From Bacteroidales bacterium (GTDB taxonomy: Bacteria; Bacteroidota; Bacteroidia; Bacteroidales; WCHB1-69): DNA of 5,352 nucleotides. The stretch's first letter is position 1. Every line of letters starts with the position of its first letter. The notes under the pieces are model-generated. The model was not told where the DNA came from. It saw only the letters and a list, made by a program, of their open reading frames with translations, and searched no databases. The stretch is taken from assembly GCA_031273515.1 (NCBI GenBank), contig JAISRU010000207.1, forward strand, positions 1 through 5,352. The letters are read 5' to 3'. Shown piece by piece: positions 3,884-5,352 of the stretch. A program made the position numbers and the translations under genes.

Positions 3884-5338
3884 TTACGCAGACGTCTTTT
3901 TGCTGATAATCCACAGAAAAACAAACATGATTAATCCATTGACAAGTAAAAGTTCAAATCCGAAAGCATATCCGAAAAATAATTGCCGAGAATAGCTATT
4001 CAAAAATAAACAGATAATCGGAGATAAACATGCAAAGACAGGAACATAAGCATCGAAAATCAGCCTTCGTTTGGTGAAAAGTCCGAAAGCGAAAAGTCCT
4101 AATAGAGGTCCATACGTGTAGACGGCAACCTGAAAAATAATCCGAATAAGCGCATCGTCGTGATAACGGGAAAAGAAAAAGATAATCAAATAAAAAAGTA
4201 ATCCGATAAGCAAATGTATCCCTCTTCGGATTCTTACCTGTTCTTTGGCTGTCTTTTTTGATTTTTGTAGTCCTAAGAAATCCATGCAGACAACCGTTGT
4301 AAGCGAAGTAAGGGTTCCGTCGGCGCTGGAATATCCTGCAGCTATTAGTCCGAGTATGAAAACAATACTTACAACAGGCGGTAAATAATCAAAAACAATC
4401 GCAGGAAAAATACGGTCTGTTTTCATGTCGGCGATCTCAATTCCGTTGCGCATGGCGTAGATCATGAGCATCCCCCCCAACAACAAAAATAACGCATTGA
4501 CAAACACTAAAATCCCCGAAAAAGTGAACATGTTCCGCTGAGCTTCTTTCAAGTTTTTGCAACTTAGATTTTTTTGCATCATATCCTGATCAAGTCCGGT
4601 CATTGTAATGGTAATAAAAGCGCCGCTGATAATCTGTTTGATAAAAAATTCCGATTCTCTCCAGTTCAAATTAAATACTTCGGCATAACCCTTCAGACGT
4701 ACTTCCTGCCAGACTTCTCCCAAAGACAGATTGAGTTCCTTGGGGATCAACAGTATGACAAATATCAGACTTATCAGCATGAGCGTTGTTTGCAAAGTAT
4801 CCGTCCAGACGATGGTCTTGACGCCTCCTCGAAAAGTATAAAGCAAAATAACGACGGTAAATAATAATGCCGTCAGTCCGATGGGAATATGCCAGTGTCG
4901 AAAAACAAATTCCTGTAACACATAAATCATCAGATACATGCGAAGCGCCGACCCCGACAAACGAGATAAAATAAAAAAGAATGCTCCCGTTTTGTACGAC
5001 GCAATGCCAAATCGTTGTTCGAGATAGGTATAGATAGAGATTAAATTCAGTTTGTAATAAAGAGGCAATAAAACGCAGGCAATCACAACATAACCCAACA
5101 CATATCCGATAACAATGCCAAAATAAGTAAAATGAGTAACATAGACGTCCCCCGGAACAGACAGCAGCGTTACGCCCGAAAGCGAAGCACCTATCATTCC
5201 GTAAGCAACGACAAACCATGGAGAACGTCTGTTTCCAAGGAAATACGTTTCATTGTCGGCTTTTCTGGAAGTGAGTATCATGACCAAAAATAACACAACC
5301 GTATATAACAAAAAACAACTGAAAAGGATAATTTGCAT
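3884..5338 (-). CDS. Sodium:solute symporter (SSS / SLC5 family)
   Basis: The product is a complete 484-residue inner-membrane transporter with about 13 hydrophobic segments, the normal size and fold (LeuT-type) for the family. It uses the sodium gradient to import a small solute. Family landmarks are visible: YFLGNRRSPWFVVAYGMIGASLSG (32-55, first core helix), TYLEQRFG (104-111), YTFRGGVKTIVWTDTLQT (167-184), GLDQDMMQKNLSCKN (248-262) and AAGYSSADGTLTSLTTVVCMDFL (333-355). In the last, A334, S337 and S338 keep the Ala-x-x-Ser-Ser pattern of the sodium site in the Vibrio sugar transporter vSGLT. The substrate cannot be told from sequence alone: sugars, sialic acid, amino acids or carboxylates are all possible. 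The ATG at 5338 is preceded by AT-rich DNA and gives an N-terminus starting directly with a membrane helix. It is convergent with the MNT-HEPN operon. Its promoter lies beyond the window. Confidence 0.93.
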   Translation of the reverse strand: MQIILFSCFLLYTVVLFLVMILTSRKADNETYFLGNRRSPWFVVAYGMIGASLSGVTLLSVPGDVYVTHFTYFGIVIGYVLGYVVIACVLLPLYYKLNLISIYTYLEQRFGIASYKTGAFFFILSRLSGSALRMYLMIYVLQEFVFRHWHIPIGLTALLFTVVILLYTFRGGVKTIVWTDTLQTTLMLISLIFVILLIPKELNLSLGEVWQEVRLKGYAEVFNLNWRESEFFIKQIISGAFITITMTGLDQDMMQKNLSCKNLKEAQRNMFTFSGILVFVNALFLLLGGMLMIYAMRNGIEIADMKTDRIFPAIVFDYLPPVVSIVFILGLIAAGYSSADGTLTSLTTVVCMDFLGLQKSKKTAKEQVRIRRGIHLLIGLLFYLIIFFFSRYHDDALIRIIFQVAVYTYGPLLGLFAFGLFTKRRLIFDAYVPVFACLSPIICLFLNSYSRQLFFGYAFGFELLLVNGLIMFVFLWIISKKTSA

Positions 5339-5352
5339 TATATCGAATTTTT

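Noticed and set aside
4671..5219. 182-codon minus-strand frame in a second phase
   Set aside because: It is a shadow of the symporter gene. The symporter frame has all SSS motifs over full length.

Overview
The window looks like a low-GC chromosomal segment from a member of the Bacteroidota, most likely order Bacteroidales. Three things suggest this. The protein set fits: an HU-HIG type DNA-binding protein, an M16 protease tail ending in a Bacteroidota-like LEEVFGF, and a symporter of a type common in that group. At least one promoter has the Bacteroidota -7 form (TACCTTTG at 2548-2555) with a -33 element 20 bases upstream. The intergenic DNA is rich in short palindromic repeats. The taxonomic call is inference from these features, not a database match.

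Layout, left to right. Positions 1-258 hold the 3' end of an M16 (insulinase/pitrilysin-like) peptidase gene, closed by a strong intrinsic terminator at 281-319. A solitary beta-class DNA methyltransferase follows (447-1292) with no restriction partner in view, then an HU-HIG family protein (1341-1739). The last codons and stop of the HU gene run into an array of seven 23-base hairpin units (1722-1882). After the array come a small membrane-anchored two-cluster ferredoxin-like protein (1965-2246) and, 14 bases later, a 68-codon Cys-containing ORF of unknown function.

A good promoter (2524-2555) then drives an overlapping MNT-HEPN gene pair (2581-2973 and 2954-3352), which has the layout of a type VII-like toxin-antitoxin module. 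The nucleotidyltransferase keeps its GSX10DXD signature, but the HEPN partner lacks the RX4HXY motif that this enzyme modifies in the characterised HepT/MntA system.

Positions 3353-3883 contain no convincing gene. They hold several repeat families: four hairpins sharing a 6-3-6 stem-loop geometry with different but self-complementary stems, an 83-base nested palindrome, and a 39-base element of a widely dispersed type. The window ends with a complete sodium:solute symporter on the minus strand (3884-5338), whose promoter lies beyond the right edge.

The genes do not form one pathway. The segment reads as a housekeeping backbone (protease, HU, ferredoxin, symporter) with accessory insertions (solitary methyltransferase, MNT-HEPN pair) and repeat-filled spacers. 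The least explained signals are the covarying hairpin array behind the HU gene and the 6-3-6 hairpin family in the right-hand spacer.
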